NCBI GenBank assembly: GCA_963708235.1
Contig: OY970200.1
Coordinates: forward strand, 2,418,001-2,482,000
Source: G963708235 sp963708235
GTDB taxonomy: Bacteria > Actinomycetota > Acidimicrobiia > Spongiisociales > UBA5794
DNA length: 64,000 nt
Reading direction: 5' to 3'
Shown: piece after piece, positions 17,805-26,839 of the stretch
Position numbering within the stretch: position 1 is the first letter of the stretch
Layout: each line of letters begins with the position of its first letter
The notes under the pieces: generated by a model
What the model saw: only the letters and a program-made list of their open reading frames with translations
What the model was told of the DNA's origin: nothing
Databases searched by the model: none
Program-made: the position numbers and the translations under genes

Positions 17805-18601
17805 GCACAAGCGCAAGCGGCACCGACCGTGTACAGACGGACGAGATGCGGGAACAGGTGAGGTCGCGCTACGCCCGTGCCGCACTGGCCGTGGACGACA
17901 CCGCCGGATGTTGCGGGGGGTCTGGTGGGTGTGGAACCGCCGCCGACACCGCCTCGGCGGGCGACGGATTCGGCGCCGAACTCTACGACGCCGACACCCG
18001 CACCGAACTACCGGCGAGCGCCGTCGAGGCCAGCCTCGGCTGCGGCAATCCGGTAGCCGTGGCCGACCTCCGCACCGGCGAGACCGTGCTCGATCTCGGG
18101 TCGGGCGGTGGGATCGATGTCCTGCTCTCCGCCCGTCGGGTCGGACCCACCGGGTTCGCCTACGGGATCGACATGACCGACGAGATGTTGGAACTGGCCC
18201 GACGCAACCAGATCGAGGCCGGGATCGACAACGTCGAGTTTCGTCGCGGCCTCATCGAGGACATCCCGCTCGACGACGCCTCGATCGATGTCGTGATCTC
18301 CAACTGTGTGGTCAATCTGTCGGTCGACAAGTCGGCGGTGTTCTCCGAGATCGCCAGGGTGCTCCGCCCCGGTGGCCGGATCGGCATCACCGATGTGGTC
18401 ACCGACGACGACCTGAGCCCGGAGGTGCGCGCCGAACGTGGGAGCTGGGTGGGCTGTATCGCCGGTGCGCTGTCCTTCGAGGAGTACCACCGCGGGCTGT
18501 CAGCCGCAGGATTCGTCGACGTTGACATCTCCCCGACCCACAGCGTCGCCGAAGGGGTCCATTCGGCCATCGTCCGGGCGGTCAAGCCGGCGCTGGGATA
18601 G
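17801..18601 (+). CDS. arsM: Arsenite S-adenosylmethionine methyltransferase ArsM
   Basis: Methylates As(III) to methylated arsenicals, 266 residues. The SAM-binding motif is VLDLGSGGGID (96-106). Cys81 (SLGCGNP), Cys169 (ISNCVVNLS) and Cys219 (VGCIAGAL) match the spacing of the three catalytic cysteines of ArsM enzymes. The N-terminal DDTAGCCGGSGGCG cluster (Cys37, 38, 44) may bind arsenic. The C-terminal part is short compared with algal ArsM. It is expressed from the ArsR-linked promoter together with the 50-residue gene. Confidence 0.93.
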   Translation: MSTSASGTDRVQTDEMREQVRSRYARAALAVDDTAGCCGGSGGCGTAADTASAGDGFGAELYDADTRTELPASAVEASLGCGNPVAVADLRTGETVLDLGSGGGIDVLLSARRVGPTGFAYGIDMTDEMLELARRNQIEAGIDNVEFRRGLIEDIPLDDASIDVVISNCVVNLSVDKSAVFSEIARVLRPGGRIGITDVVTDDDLSPEVRAERGSWVGCIAGALSFEEYHRGLSAAGFVDVDISPTHSVAEGVHSAIVRAVKPALG

Positions 18602-18650
18602 ACCCCGTCACCACCGGCTACCCGGCCGCGCCGGGTTCTCTCCCCACCGG

Positions 18651-19793
18651 TCAGGGAGCCGCGCCGTGGCCCGACGACCCGGTCTCGATTCGTTTCGCCT
18701 CGTCCCAGAGTCGATCCATGTCCCCGATCGACATCGCGGCCAGGTCGTGGCCACCGGCGGCCGCCAGGGTCTCGACCTGGCGGAACCTGGAGATGAAGCG
18801 CTCGTTGGCGGCCCGGAACGCCATCTCGGGATCCGACCCGAGGTGGCGGGCCAGGTTGACCACCGAAAAGAGCACGTCGCCGAGTTCGTGGGCGACGGCG
18901 GTCACCGACTCCCCGCTGCCCGGTGTGGCATCCCCGGCGACCGCAACCGCCTCGGCCAGTTCCCCGACCTCCTCAGCGAGTTTGTCCAGCACCGGCTGGA
19001 CGTCGGGCCAGTCGAACCCCACCGAGGCGGCACGCCGTTGCAGCTTCTCGGCGCGCATCAGCGCCGGCAGCGCCGTCGGCACATCGTCCATCAGCGAATC
19101 CCGCTGCTTCTCCTCGGCCTTGATCTGTTCCCAGTTGGCGGACACCGTCGCCGCATCTTCGGCGATGACATCTCCGAACACATGGGGGTGGCGGTGGACC
19201 AGCTTGCGCCGGATCGCCTCGGCCACCTCCTCCACCCCGAAGGCCCCTGGTTCCTCGGCGAGGGTGGCATGGAACACCACCTGGAGCAGGAGATCCCCCA
19301 GCTCCTCCTCGAGCTCGGCGTACGCCCCGTAGTCAGGGTCGCCGCCGGGCGCTTCGGGATCGAGGCGACTCACCGCATCGACGGTCTCGTAGGTCTCCTC
19401 GATGAGATGCGGGACCAGCGAGTGGTGGGTCTGGCGCCGGTCCCAGGGGCACTCGCGGCGCAGCACCCGGTTGACGGTGACCAGACCGTGCCAACCGTTG
19501 AGCGGTGGATCGAGGAACAGCGAGGTGCGCGGACCGCCGCTGCGGCGGACCAGGTCGCACAACGGCATGGTTTCGATGCGTTCGTCGGGGCTCCCCAGCG
19601 CATCCAGCACCGTCACCGGGGTGTCCTCGGGCAGGGTCCGACCCAGCAGCACGGCGACATCACCCATCACCGCGGCGGTGTCGACCTGGGTGATCACGGT
19701 GGGAAGATGAAGCTGCAGCGGATCGGGCAGGGACCGGCCATCGAGCACCTGTGCCCCGTCGGTGATGGGGTCACAGCCGGTGCGTGCCCACAC
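18651..19793 (-). CDS. mazG: MazG-type NTP pyrophosphohydrolase part of a YabN-like protein
   Basis: Downstream portion of a YabN-like fusion. The region LHLPTVITQVDTAAVMGDVA links the methylase fold to MazG. The MazG catalytic pattern follows as CPWDRRQTHHSLVPHLIEET (WD..QT..SL...EE) and EELGDLLLQVVFHATLAEE; a second MazG-like half (ELGDVLFSVVNLARHL) comes later. MazG hydrolyses noncanonical and excess NTPs. The GTG at 19793 opens this frame only after the shift; homology starts further upstream (ITVEVIPGESFLDLV, about 19836-19790) without a start codon. So it is very likely the continuation of the gene starting at 20211. Confidence 0.88.
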   Translation of the reverse strand: MWARTGCDPITDGAQVLDGRSLPDPLQLHLPTVITQVDTAAVMGDVAVLLGRTLPEDTPVTVLDALGSPDERIETMPLCDLVRRSGGPRTSLFLDPPLNGWHGLVTVNRVLRRECPWDRRQTHHSLVPHLIEETYETVDAVSRLDPEAPGGDPDYGAYAELEEELGDLLLQVVFHATLAEEPGAFGVEEVAEAIRRKLVHRHPHVFGDVIAEDAATVSANWEQIKAEEKQRDSLMDDVPTALPALMRAEKLQRRAASVGFDWPDVQPVLDKLAEEVGELAEAVAVAGDATPGSGESVTAVAHELGDVLFSVVNLARHLGSDPEMAFRAANERFISRFRQVETLAAAGGHDLAAMSIGDMDRLWDEAKRIETGSSGHGAAP

Positions 19794-20211
19794 CAGATCG
19801 AGGAACGACTCCCCGGGAATGACCTCGACGGTTATCCCGAGCGCGGCGGGCTGCGTCGAGCAACATCTTCACCGCCCGCTCTCCCACCACGGCGCTACCC
19901 GGGACGGCGTAGGCGACGGGACCGGAAGCGAGATGGTCGAGCACCCGCTCGGTGATCAGCGCATAGACCTCGTCGAAGTCGGCTCCCGAGTCGTAGAGAT
20001 CGTCACACGCGACCACCGGTCGGATCGCCGCAAGCTCGACGGCGGCCGGGTGATGGAGGGTACGGATCACGATGGCACGGTCGGGGTCGGTGACCATGGC
20101 GGTGGCTGCGCCGGGGAGACGTTCGAGACCTGCCGGTCCGAGACCGACCACGACCAGCTGGATGGGGGCGGCCGGGGCAACGGGTGTGGCCGGCGTGAAG
20201 TCGCTGCTCAC
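19771..20211 (-). CDS. Tetrapyrrole-methylase-like N-terminal part of YabN-like protein, frameshifted
   Basis: Encodes VSSDFTPATPVAPAAPIQLV then VVGLGPAG and the SAM-dependent tetrapyrrole methylase fold, through HLASGPVAYAVPGSAVVGER. Homology then jumps to the other frame (ITVEVIPGESFLDLV), and the present frame ends in nonconserved residues at 19771. The shift must lie between 19837 and 19869, because the other frame has a stop at 19871-19869. Removing one base (or restoring two) gives one 519-residue protein, normal for YabN-like MazG fusions. Start is GTG 20211. Confidence 0.75.
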   Translation of the reverse strand: MSSDFTPATPVAPAAPIQLVVVGLGPAGLERLPGAATAMVTDPDRAIVIRTLHHPAAVELAAIRPVVACDDLYDSGADFDEVYALITERVLDHLASGPVAYAVPGSAVVGERAVKMLLDAARRARDNRRGHSRGVVPRSGVGTHRL

Positions 20212-20218
20212 GGGCAGA

Positions 20219-21250
20219 TCAGGGGATCGTGTCGGGCGGGACCTCGTCCGGCAACGGGATCGACCCCCCGTCGAGGTCGGTTCCGACCCCACCGGGGGCG
20301 GCGGGAACGGCGGGACTTGCCGGCGGAACGATCCCCGGCGCCGTCGGCGACCAGGTTCCGATCCGCGAAGCCACCTCGATGTCGGCGTTGCGCACCGCAC
20401 CGTTGAACCATTCGGAGAAGAAGTCGCTACCGGCGTTGGGGTCGTAGTAGGCGGCGAAGTCCGACTCGAGCTGCTCGGCGGTAGGAGCCACCCGCTCGTC
20501 GACGGTGATGATGTGGAAACCGAACTCGGTGGCGATCGGTCCACCCACTTCACCTTCCATGGTGGTGGCGGCGACGTTGGCGAACTCGGGACCGAGCGGG
20601 TTGAGATGCAGCGGGCACCCGTCGGGGCCGGCGAGCAATCCCCCGGGGCTGCCGGTGTCCATGGACAGCTCGGTGACCAGGTTGGCGAAACGTTCGCCGC
20701 CCTCGAGCCGTTCCAGGACCTCTTCGGCCTCGTCCTCGGACGCAACGAGGATGTGGCGGGCGCAGACCGCCACCACATCCTGCGGCGATTCGGCAAGCAG
20801 GCGTTCCGCCGAGCCGTATCCGTCGATCACCAGTCTGGCCAGCACCCCGTCGCGCACCAGCGAACGGAGGGCGTTGGCACGCACCATCCCTTCACCGATG
20901 GATTCGTCGGCGGTCATCTGGTCGAACATCGCCGCATACCGTGGGGGCGGGTTGGCGCCCCGCTCCTCGACGTCGGCATCGCTGATGGCGAGCCCGAACT
21001 CGTCGAGCGCCGCCTGGCGCATCGCCTCTTCGATGATGAGCCCGGACAGATCGTCACGGAACACCTCGGCGTCGGCGGTGGCGGCGTCCTCGTAGGCGAC
21101 CCGCATCGACACCACCGACTCCTCGTCGATGGGGGTGCCGTTGACGGTGGCCACCGTCGAAGCGGAGCTGCACGCCGATGCGGCGAACGCCATCACGGCA
21201 ATGGGGACGGCGAACCGCAGGCGGATGGGTCGGCGATGGCGGGTGGGCAA
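20219..21250 (-). CDS. SurA/PrsA-like peptidylprolyl isomerase lipoprotein
   Basis: A 343-residue extracytoplasmic foldase candidate. A lipoprotein signal is visible: RLRFAVPIAVMAFAASACSS with lipobox ASAC. The SurA-type N-terminal chaperone domain follows, then a parvulin domain (AVCARHILVASEDEAEEVLE ... VGGPIATEFGFHIITVDERV). The C-terminus is Pro-rich. TTG 21250 (MPTRHRRP) is preferred because GAGGAG lies 8 bases upstream; GTG 21259 overlaps the mfd stop but sits on top of that ribosome site. It lies between mfd and yabN/mazG. Confidence 0.85.
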   Translation of the reverse strand: MPTRHRRPIRLRFAVPIAVMAFAASACSSASTVATVNGTPIDEESVVSMRVAYEDAATADAEVFRDDLSGLIIEEAMRQAALDEFGLAISDADVEERGANPPPRYAAMFDQMTADESIGEGMVRANALRSLVRDGVLARLVIDGYGSAERLLAESPQDVVAVCARHILVASEDEAEEVLERLEGGERFANLVTELSMDTGSPGGLLAGPDGCPLHLNPLGPEFANVAATTMEGEVGGPIATEFGFHIITVDERVAPTAEQLESDFAAYYDPNAGSDFFSEWFNGAVRNADIEVASRIGTWSPTAPGIVPPASPAVPAAPGGVGTDLDGGSIPLPDEVPPDTIP

Positions 21251-21255
21251 TTCGA

Positions 21256-24200
21256 TCACTCCTCTGGAACCGGCCACATCTTACGGAGAAACGACAGCAG
21301 GGCGGGAACCGGGTCCGAGGTCGGTGCCGGGATGAACAGCACCGGGCCCCGCAGCACCCCACGCGGCGCCAACCGGCCAAGCCGGACCTCCTCGTATTCC
21401 GCCAGGCTCCCCACCGGCGCCAGTCGCACCTCATGGCGGACCTTGACGATCTCGCGCAATCCGATCCGGATCGCCTCGACCCGGAGCCGGGCCACATCGA
21501 CCAGCGCCTCGGCCCGTGGCGGCAGCTCCCCGAAGCGGTCCCGCCACTCGGCGGCGACGTCCTCGACCTCGGCGGTGGTCGAGGCGGCGGCGAGCCGTCG
21601 ATACGCCTCGAGTCGCTGGTCCACCCCCTCGACGTAGTCGTCGGGAAGATGCGCATCCACGGGCAGATCGATCCGGACATCGGGGAGCGCCTCGCTCTCG
21701 ACCGGTTCACCCTTGAGTTTGCGGACCGCCTCGGCCATCAGCTCGACATAGAGATCGAACCCGACGGCGGCGACGTGGCCGGCCTGGGTCTCGCTGAGGA
21801 TGCTCCCGGCACCGCGGATCTCCAGGTCGCGCATCGCCAGCTCGAACCCGGATCCGAGCTCGGCGAACTCCCCGATGGCTTCCAGTCTCCGGTAGGCATC
21901 CTCCGACAGGCGTTCGGTCTCGGGATGGAACAGGTAGGCGTAGGCGCGCTGGGTGGAGCGCCCCACCCGGCCCCGCAGCTGGTAGAGCTGGGCGAGACCG
22001 AGCCGGTCGGCCCGTTCGATCAGCAGGGTGTTGACCTGCGGCAGGTCGAGCCCGGACTCGATGATGGTGGTCGCCACCAACACATCGTGCTCGCCGTTCC
22101 AGAACTCGTACATCACCTGTTCGAGTTGGCTCTCGCTCATCTGGCCGTGGGCGACGGCGTAGCGGGCGTCGGGGACGAGGCGGCGGAGTCGTTCCACGGC
22201 GTGGTCGATCGACTGCACCCGGTTGTGGACGTAGAACACCTGACCTTCCCGCAACAGCTCGCGGCGGATGGCGGCGGAGACCGCCCGCTCGTCGTAGGGA
22301 CCGACATAGGTGAGGATGGGGTGGCGATCCTGGGGAGCGGTGCGGATGTGGCTGACCTCGCGGATCCCGGTGAGGGCCATCTCCAAGGTGCGTGGGATCG
22401 GGGTGGCGGTGAGGGTGAGCACATCGACCGAGGTGCGGAGCCGCTTCAGGCTGTCCTTGGCGGCGACCCCGAACCGTTGCTCCTCGTCGATGATCAACAG
22501 CCCGAGGTCCCGGAACCTGACGTCCTTCGACAGCAGCCGGTGGGTGCCGATCACCAGGTCGACATCGCCGGTGCCGAGACGGCGGATCACGTCGCGTTGC
22601 TGGGCGGCGGTGAGGAACCGGCTCAGCACTTCGACCCGCACCGGATAGGGGGCCAGCCGCTCGGCGAAGGTGGCGTGGTGTTGCTGGGCGAGCAGGGTGG
22701 TCGGGACCAGCACCCCAACCTGCTTGCCGGCCTGGACCGCCTTGAATGCGGCGCGGATCGCCACTTCGGTCTTGCCGAAACCGACGTCGCCGAAGATGAG
22801 GCGGTCCATCGGGGCTTCCGCCTCCATGTCGACCTTGACATCGGCGATCGCCGTCAGCTGGTCGGGGGTCTCCTCGTAGGGGAACGCCGCCTCGAACTCG
22901 TTCTGCCACGGGGTGTCGGCGGCGAACGAGTAGCCGGTGGCGCGGGCGCGCCGCCGGTGCAGGTCGACCACCTGCTCGGCGACCACCGCCACCGCCTTGC
23001 GGACCTTGCTGCGGGTGGTCTCCCAGTCGGCTCCCCCCATCCGGGACAGACGTGGTTGCTCACCACCGGTGTACCGCTTGACGGCGGCGAGTTGGTCGGT
23101 GGGAACATAGAGCCGGTCCTCGCCGTAGTAGGCGACCAGCAGGTAGTCGCGCTCCACCCCGGCCATCTCGCGGTGGACCAGCCCCTCGAAGCGGCCGATG
23201 CCGTGGATGTGGTGGACCACGTAGTCGCCGGGGCGGAGGTCGCGGTAGGCCTCACCGGTGGAGGCGGTGCGGCGGTGACCGGGACGGCGGTGGGATCGGC
23301 GGCGACCGGCGACCTCCTGCTCGCCCACCACACCGACACCCAGCCACTCGGCGACGAACCCACGGTGGATCCCTTCGGGGAGCACCGCCGGTTGGATGGT
23401 GTCGATCCGGTCGAGTTTGGGGATCGGGGTGCCGGTCTCGCCGAGGAGCCGGGCCACCCGCTCGGCGGCGGCCGCCCCGTCCATGGCGATGACGATGCTC
23501 ACCCCGCGGTCCTTCCAGCGGGTGACGGCGCCCCCGACCGACTCGGGGTCGCCGGGGATGGCGTCGAGACCGCGGGTGGGCAGGATGACGTCACCGGGTC
23601 CGGCGGCCGCCGGTGGGGCGGCGATGTGGTCGGTGGCGTCGAGCCGGTCGGCGATGGGTAGGTAGAGCGCCGGGTACGCCCCGGGCTCCGGGGCTCCCGA
23701 ACCCCAGGTGTCGGCGAGGGCCACGGCGAGATCGTTCTCCTCCTTGACCAGCTCCTCGCTGCGCGCCACCACCTGGACCGGATCGAAGACGATGACGGTG
23801 GCGCCGGCGTCATCGGCCTCCTCGAGGATGGTCCGTTCCGGCGCCAGCCACGGCAGCCAGCTCTCCAACCCGGGGAAGGTCAACCCGGCCTCGATGCGGT
23901 CCCAGGTCGACAACGCCCAGGGCTGTTCGACGGCGAGCCGCCCCGCCGCCCTGCGGACCTCGGAGGTGGGCATCAGCTCGCGGGCGGGATAGGCGACGAG
24001 CCGATCGACCCGGTCGGTGGAACGCTGACCGGTGACGGTGAACGTCCTGATCTCGGTGACCTCGTCACCCCAGAACTCGATCCGCACCGGGTCGCCACCC
24101 TCGGGTGGGGCGACGTCGATGATCCCGCCGCGCACCGCAAACTCGCCGCGGGCTTCGACCCGATCGGTGCGGACATATCCGGTGGCGGCAAGCTGGGCCA

Positions 24201-24627
24201 CCAGATCGTCGAAATCGCGCTCCTCGCCCGCCGTCACGGTGACCGGGTCCACCGTCCCCGGCGAGAGCCGCTGCACGGCGCCACGAACCGAGGTGACCAC
24301 CACCGTCCCCGGTGCCGCGGTTCGGATGGCATGGCGGGCCTGGGTGCGCATCGCCATGGTGGCGACATTGGGCGACACATGCTCGAACGGGAGGGTGCCC
24401 CAGGCGGGGAGCAGCAGCGGGCCGTCCATGAACAGGGCGAGATCGTCGACGAGCTCCTCGGCGTCCCGCTCGCCGGGAAGCACCACCAGGACGACCCCTG
24501 AGGCCTTCTGGGCCAGTCTGGCGGCGGTGATGGCGCGCAGACCGGGCGGCACGACGACCCGACTCGGTGTGGTCAGGGTTCGGTCGGCCGGCCACCGGTC
24601 GAGAAGGGCAGACAGCGGTGCGGTCAC
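21256..24627 (-). CDS. mfd: Transcription-repair coupling factor Mfd
   Basis: A 1123-residue ATP-dependent translocase that removes stalled RNA polymerase and recruits UvrA. UvrB-like N-terminal domains are followed by the RNA polymerase-interacting domain (LRPGDYVVHHIHGIGRFEGL), Walker A (FGDVGFGKTEVA), DEEQRFG as Walker B, and helicase motifs TATPIPRTLEM and QLRGRVGRS. The TRCF C-terminal domain ends PVPEE. Start GTG 24627 (VTAPLSALLDRWPADRTL) matches the expected N-terminus. Full length and intact. Confidence 0.96.
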   Translation of the reverse strand: MTAPLSALLDRWPADRTLTTPSRVVVPPGLRAITAARLAQKASGVVLVVLPGERDAEELVDDLALFMDGPLLLPAWGTLPFEHVSPNVATMAMRTQARHAIRTAAPGTVVVTSVRGAVQRLSPGTVDPVTVTAGEERDFDDLVAQLAATGYVRTDRVEARGEFAVRGGIIDVAPPEGGDPVRIEFWGDEVTEIRTFTVTGQRSTDRVDRLVAYPARELMPTSEVRRAAGRLAVEQPWALSTWDRIEAGLTFPGLESWLPWLAPERTILEEADDAGATVIVFDPVQVVARSEELVKEENDLAVALADTWGSGAPEPGAYPALYLPIADRLDATDHIAAPPAAAGPGDVILPTRGLDAIPGDPESVGGAVTRWKDRGVSIVIAMDGAAAAERVARLLGETGTPIPKLDRIDTIQPAVLPEGIHRGFVAEWLGVGVVGEQEVAGRRRSHRRPGHRRTASTGEAYRDLRPGDYVVHHIHGIGRFEGLVHREMAGVERDYLLVAYYGEDRLYVPTDQLAAVKRYTGGEQPRLSRMGGADWETTRSKVRKAVAVVAEQVVDLHRRRARATGYSFAADTPWQNEFEAAFPYEETPDQLTAIADVKVDMEAEAPMDRLIFGDVGFGKTEVAIRAAFKAVQAGKQVGVLVPTTLLAQQHHATFAERLAPYPVRVEVLSRFLTAAQQRDVIRRLGTGDVDLVIGTHRLLSKDVRFRDLGLLIIDEEQRFGVAAKDSLKRLRTSVDVLTLTATPIPRTLEMALTGIREVSHIRTAPQDRHPILTYVGPYDERAVSAAIRRELLREGQVFYVHNRVQSIDHAVERLRRLVPDARYAVAHGQMSESQLEQVMYEFWNGEHDVLVATTIIESGLDLPQVNTLLIERADRLGLAQLYQLRGRVGRSTQRAYAYLFHPETERLSEDAYRRLEAIGEFAELGSGFELAMRDLEIRGAGSILSETQAGHVAAVGFDLYVELMAEAVRKLKGEPVESEALPDVRIDLPVDAHLPDDYVEGVDQRLEAYRRLAAASTTAEVEDVAAEWRDRFGELPPRAEALVDVARLRVEAIRIGLREIVKVRHEVRLAPVGSLAEYEEVRLGRLAPRGVLRGPVLFIPAPTSDPVPALLSFLRKMWPVPEE

Positions 24628-24720
24628 GGCGCAGCATCGTACCCAGGTACAGCGACGTCTCATCCGCCCGGAGCACGACGCCACCGAACTCGACGCCGTC
24701 CCGGATGGAGTCGGGAGAGG

Positions 24721-25290
24721 TCAGACCGGTGGCAGCTCGGCCGCCCCGGTGCGTCGCAGCGGGCCGCCGTAGCGGACGAAGTAGTCCCAGGCCGAGATGA
24801 GGGTGACGGCCACGGCGACGATCATCGCCCACTGGTCGATGAAGAACGGCCCCACCGCCTCTCCGGGACGGACCATCGCCAACCAGATGGCGGTGAACTG
24901 GGTGATGGCCTTGGTCTTCCCCCACTGCGAGGGCGGCACCTTGGAGCGGTCCTGGAGCGCGACCACCCCGCGCAGCCCCATCACCGCCAGTTCCCGGGCG
25001 ATGATGATGAAGGCGGCCCAGGACCACACCCGGCCGATCTCGATCAGCACCAGCAGGCTGCCGGTGACCAGAACCTTGTCCGCCACCGAATCGAGAAACG
25101 CCCCCAGGGTGCTGGTCGCCTGCCACCGTCTGGCCAGGTAGCCGTCGGCGAAGTCGGTGAGGGCGGCGACCACGAAGAGGATGGCGGCGATGTCGAGCAC
25201 ACCCTCCACCTCGTCGGACACCAGGACAAACGCCATGATCACCGGCGTCAGCAGGATCCTGACGTAGGCGAGGAGGTTGGGAACGTTCAC
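24721..25290 (-). CDS. pgsA: CDP-diacylglycerol-glycerol-3-phosphate phosphatidyltransferase
   Basis: Committed step to phosphatidylglycerol, 189-residue integral membrane enzyme. The CDP-alcohol phosphotransferase signature is complete: DGYLARRWQATSTLGAFLD, then SVADK, fitting DGxxAR-x8-G-x3-D-x3-D. The N-terminus VNVPNLLAYVRILLTPVIMA is typical of PgsA. GTG 25290 was chosen over a longer open frame that overlaps glpK. It lies 74 bp past the glpK stop on the same strand. Confidence 0.93.
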   Translation of the reverse strand: MNVPNLLAYVRILLTPVIMAFVLVSDEVEGVLDIAAILFVVAALTDFADGYLARRWQATSTLGAFLDSVADKVLVTGSLLVLIEIGRVWSWAAFIIIARELAVMGLRGVVALQDRSKVPPSQWGKTKAITQFTAIWLAMVRPGEAVGPFFIDQWAMIVAVAVTLISAWDYFVRYGGPLRRTGAAELPPV

Positions 25291-25363
25291 GGCGGGGATG
25301 GTACCGGTCGGATACCGAACCGTGGCAAGCCGGTCGTCGGGGACGGTCGGGAACCGGAGGGCG

Positions 25364-26839
25364 TCACGTCCACCCGAAGCTCTTGGTGACAGCTTTCTGC
25401 CACCCGCCGTACAACTCGGCACGGCGCGACTCGGCCATCGAGGGGGTGAAGCGGCGGGCCTCCCGCCAATGTCCCCGCAACTCTTCCATGTCGGACCAGA
25501 ACCCCGAGGCGAGCCCGGCGGCGTAGGCGGCACCGAGCACGGTGGTCTCGGTGACCCGGGGGACCACCACCGGGACCCCGAGGATGTCGGCCTGGAACTG
25601 CATCAACAGATCGTTGCCCGCCATCCCGCCGTCGACCCGCAGCTCCTCGAACGGAACCCCGGCGTCGCGCTCCATGGCGTCGAGGACGTCCCGTGTCTGA
25701 TAGGCGGTGGCTTCGAGTACCGCCCTGGCGATGTGGCCGGCGGTCGAGAACCGGGTGAGCCCGGCGATGATGCCCCGGGCATCGGGGCGCCAGTGGGGGG
25801 CGAACAGGCCCGAGAACGCCGGAACGAAGTACACATCGCCGTTGTCGTCGACGCTCTCGGCGAGGTCCTGGACCTCGGGGGCGGCATCGATCATCCGCAG
25901 GTTGTCCCGAAGCCACTGCACCCCGGCGCCGGCGATGGCCACCGAGCCTTCCAGGGCGTAGCGGGCCGGCTCGTCGCCCACCCGGTAGGCGACGGTGGTG
26001 AGCAGGCCGTGGTCGGAGTGGACGCGACGGGTCCCGGTTCCGAGCAGGGCGAAACATCCGGTGCCGTAGGTGTTCTTGGCGTCACCCGCCCCGAAGCAGG
26101 CCTGACCGAACATGGCGCTCTGCTGGTCACCGAGGATCCCGGCAAGTGGAACCCCGGCGAGCACCTGGCGGCACTCGGCGATCGGTCCGACCGAGGGGAC
26201 GATGCGGGGCAACATGGCGGCCGGTATCCCGAAGGCGTCGAGCAGCTCCGGGGACCAGTCGAGGCTTCCCAGATCCATCAACATGGTCCGGGAGGCGTTG
26301 GTGACGTCGGTGACGTGCTCACCGGTGAGTTTCCAGGCAAGAAAGGCGTCGATGGTCCCGAAGCGGAGCTCGCCGTCCTCGGCGCGTCGACGCAGCTCGG
26401 GATCCTGGTCGAGGATCCAGCGGAGCTTCGGTCCGGAGAAGTAGGTGGCGAGCGGGAGACCGGTGACGTGGCGGTAGCGATCCGGTCCGGCCTCGCCGCC
26501 GAGCCGCCGGCAGATCTCGTCGGTGCGGGTGTCCTGCCAGACGATGGCGTTGCCCACCGGCTCACCGGTCACCACATCCCAGACCACCGTGGTCTCACGC
26601 TGGTTGGTGATCCCGACCGCCGCCACCTCGCCGGGACCGGCGGCCGCCTGCGCCAGGGCGGCGGCGACGACCCGGGCGGTGTTGGCCCAGATCTCGGCGG
26701 CGTCGTGCTCCACCCATCCCGGGCGGGGATAGATCTGACGATGCTCGAGCTGGGCGACGGCGACGAACGATCCCCGCTGGTCGACCAGGGCACAGCGGGT
26801 GCTGGTGGTTCCCTGGTCGATGGCGGCGATGTAACGCAT
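25364..26839 (-). CDS. glpK: Glycerol kinase
   Basis: ATP:glycerol 3-phosphotransferase, 491 residues, FGGY family. The N-terminal ATPase motif is AAIDQGTTSTRCALV (about 5-19), followed by GWVEHDAAEIW and VGITNQRETTVVWD. The FGGY signatures are GDQQSAMFGQACFGAGDAKN and the C-terminal DGGMAGNDLLMQFQADILG. Glycerol contacts (R, E, W of NQRET and the late Asp) are kept. The ATG overlaps the pth stop by one base (TGATG), so it is coupled to pth. No glpF or glpD lies nearby. Confidence 0.96.
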   Translation of the reverse strand: MRYIAAIDQGTTSTRCALVDQRGSFVAVAQLEHRQIYPRPGWVEHDAAEIWANTARVVAAALAQAAAGPGEVAAVGITNQRETTVVWDVVTGEPVGNAIVWQDTRTDEICRRLGGEAGPDRYRHVTGLPLATYFSGPKLRWILDQDPELRRRAEDGELRFGTIDAFLAWKLTGEHVTDVTNASRTMLMDLGSLDWSPELLDAFGIPAAMLPRIVPSVGPIAECRQVLAGVPLAGILGDQQSAMFGQACFGAGDAKNTYGTGCFALLGTGTRRVHSDHGLLTTVAYRVGDEPARYALEGSVAIAGAGVQWLRDNLRMIDAAPEVQDLAESVDDNGDVYFVPAFSGLFAPHWRPDARGIIAGLTRFSTAGHIARAVLEATAYQTRDVLDAMERDAGVPFEELRVDGGMAGNDLLMQFQADILGVPVVVPRVTETTVLGAAYAAGLASGFWSDMEELRGHWREARRFTPSMAESRRAELYGGWQKAVTKSFGWT

